Source: Porticoccaceae bacterium (GTDB taxonomy: Bacteria > Pseudomonadota > Gammaproteobacteria > Pseudomonadales > Porticoccaceae). Taken from it: 7,175 nt of DNA. The notes under the pieces are model-generated. The model saw nothing but the letters and a program-made list of their open reading frames with translations. It was not told the origin of the DNA and made no database searches. The stretch is taken from positions 13,071 to 20,245 of the forward strand of contig PCDB01000056.1 of NCBI GenBank assembly GCA_002591625.1, read 5' to 3'. The position numbers and the translations under genes are program-made. This document shows positions 6,238-7,175 of this stretch, piece by piece (positions within the stretch are counted from its first letter, which is position 1; each line of letters begins with the position of its first letter).

Positions 6238-7175
6238 ATGGTATCTCTATTTAATCGGTTAGGCATCTTAACCAGTGAAAAACATCTTTGGGTCGTGGAA
6301 CTTTTCTTTGTTGTCTTGGCTGCACTTGCAGCAGGCCATATCGTTAATAAGATCATTGACAGGTTGGAAAAACATGCTGCTAAAACTGCATCTGTCTGGG
6401 ATGATGCTCTGATAGAAGCTTGTCGACGACCATTGGTTTGGTTGATTTGGATTCTTGGTATTAATTTTGCGGCGAGCATTGCAGCGCATCGGATGGAATC
6501 AGTTTTTCTGCCCATCATTGACTCGGTTAATAGGTTAACTGTGGTTATTTTGGGTGCCCTCTTTTTGCATAATTTTATTAAGAGAGCTGAGCATAACCTT
6601 CTCAACCCTAATTTTGTATCAAAACCACTGGATGCCACTACCGTGCGTGTTGTTGCAAAGTTATTGCGAACCGCTGTAGTCATTACAGCCTTCTTAGTTG
6701 CGATGCAGCTATTTGGTTATAGTATCTCTGGTCTTTTGGCTTTTGGAGGCATTGGAGGAATCGCTGTCGGTTTCGCTGCCAAGGATTTATTGGCGAATTT
6801 TTTTGGTGGCTTAATGATTTATTTGGATAGGCCATTCTCAGTTGGTGATTGGATACGATCACCAGATCAGGAGATCGAGGGAACTGTAGAAGACATAGGT
6901 TGGCGCCTTACTCGAATAAGAACGTTTGATAAACGCCCACTTTATATACCAAATAGTGTGTTTGCTAACATAGCGGTCGAGAACCCCTCTCGGATGACGC
7001 ATCGCAGAATATTCGAGACGTTAGGAATCCGTTATTCCGATATAAATAAAATGAATACCATTGTTGATGCAGTCAAAAGTATGCTAGCGGAACATCCCGA
7101 GATTGACTCAAAACAAACTTTAATCGTTAATTTTGACAAGTTCTCTCCAAGTTCCGTTGATTTTTTTGTATATAC
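6238..7175 (+). CDS. MscS-family mechanosensitive ion channel, N-terminal part (runs off right edge)
   Basis: The reading frame is open from the ATG at 6238 to the window end (312 residues plus two bases). A TAA lies directly before the ATG, so this is the most upstream start. A weak GGA (6227-6229) lies eight bases before it. MscS channels open under membrane tension in the inner membrane and release solutes on hypo-osmotic shock. Hydrophobic segments lie at about 18-38, 66-84, 97-113 and 141-160. The pore helix is 163-198, with the Gly/Ala-rich GGIGGIAVGFAAKD and then FFGGLMIYLDRPF. The beta domain follows: VGDWI at 202-206, EGTVEDIGWR, and the IPNS motif at 237-240. Several N-terminal helices and more than 312 residues make it longer than E. 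coli MscS (286), closer to YnaI-type channels, so I give no symbol. It may be co-transcribed with nagZ. No clear terminator lies between them. Confidence 0.92.
   Translation, partial: MVSLFNRLGILTSEKHLWVVELFFVVLAALAAGHIVNKIIDRLEKHAAKTASVWDDALIEACRRPLVWLIWILGINFAASIAAHRMESVFLPIIDSVNRLTVVILGALFLHNFIKRAEHNLLNPNFVSKPLDATTVRVVAKLLRTAVVITAFLVAMQLFGYSISGLLAFGGIGGIAVGFAAKDLLANFFGGLMIYLDRPFSVGDWIRSPDQEIEGTVEDIGWRLTRIRTFDKRPLYIPNSVFANIAVENPSRMTHRRIFETLGIRYSDINKMNTIVDAVKSMLAEHPEIDSKQTLIVNFDKFSPSSVDFFVY

Noticed and set aside
6177..6683. Minus-strand open frame of 168 codons over the start of the MscS-type gene
   Set aside because: It is the antisense shadow of a clear MscS-family sequence on the plus strand. 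Its protein is low in recognisable structure.
1..7175. A hidden defence system, mobile element or other undescribed system
   Set aside because: Nearly all of the window is explained by housekeeping genes. No nuclease, toxin-antitoxin pair, reverse transcriptase, direct-repeat array or integrase is seen, and the two unknown genes look like ordinary small conserved proteins.

Overview
This window looks like ordinary core chromosome from a moderately AT-rich gammaproteobacterium. TopA, LexA, NagZ and the N-terminus of a soluble lytic transglycosylase all read as gammaproteobacterial orthologues. The grouping slt / topA / lexA / nagZ resembles, from memory, the neighbourhood in Pseudomonas and related marine lineages (Pseudomonadales, Cellvibrionales, Oceanospirillales). 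I cannot name a genus. I see no insertion sequence, integrase, tRNA, rRNA, CRISPR array or phage gene.

Layout: (1) 1-533, minus strand: the first 177 residues of a periplasmic soluble lytic murein transglycosylase (slt), running off the left edge. (2) 534-717: a divergent intergenic region with short dyads. (3) 718-1209, plus: a 163-residue protein with one N-terminal membrane anchor, function unknown, followed by a hairpin that may be a terminator. (4) 1361-4051, plus: topA, DNA topoisomerase I, complete, with three four-cysteine zinc motifs. (5) 4106-4351, plus: a small conserved-looking protein of 81 residues, function unknown, probably read with topA. (6) 4374-4979, minus: lexA, the SOS repressor, convergent with the previous gene. 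It has a textbook sigma70 promoter whose -10 element lies inside a perfect LexA box. (7) 5160-6170, plus: nagZ, beta-N-acetylhexosaminidase, with a GTG start and a strong ribosome-binding site. (8) 6238 to the right edge, plus: the first 312 residues of an MscS-family mechanosensitive channel.

Functional links: Slt releases anhydro-muropeptides from peptidoglycan and NagZ removes GlcNAc from those products after import, so two steps of wall turnover and recycling flank the topA-lexA core. TopA and LexA concern DNA supercoiling and DNA damage. The MscS-type channel protects against hypo-osmotic shock. These genes share a neighbourhood but do not form one evident operon or a new system.

I looked for a hidden or undescribed system and do not find convincing evidence of one. 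The most useful points are the exact lexA control region and corrected lexA start, two uncharacterised small proteins beside topA, the absence of sulA next to lexA, and an unusual spacing in the first TopA zinc motif.
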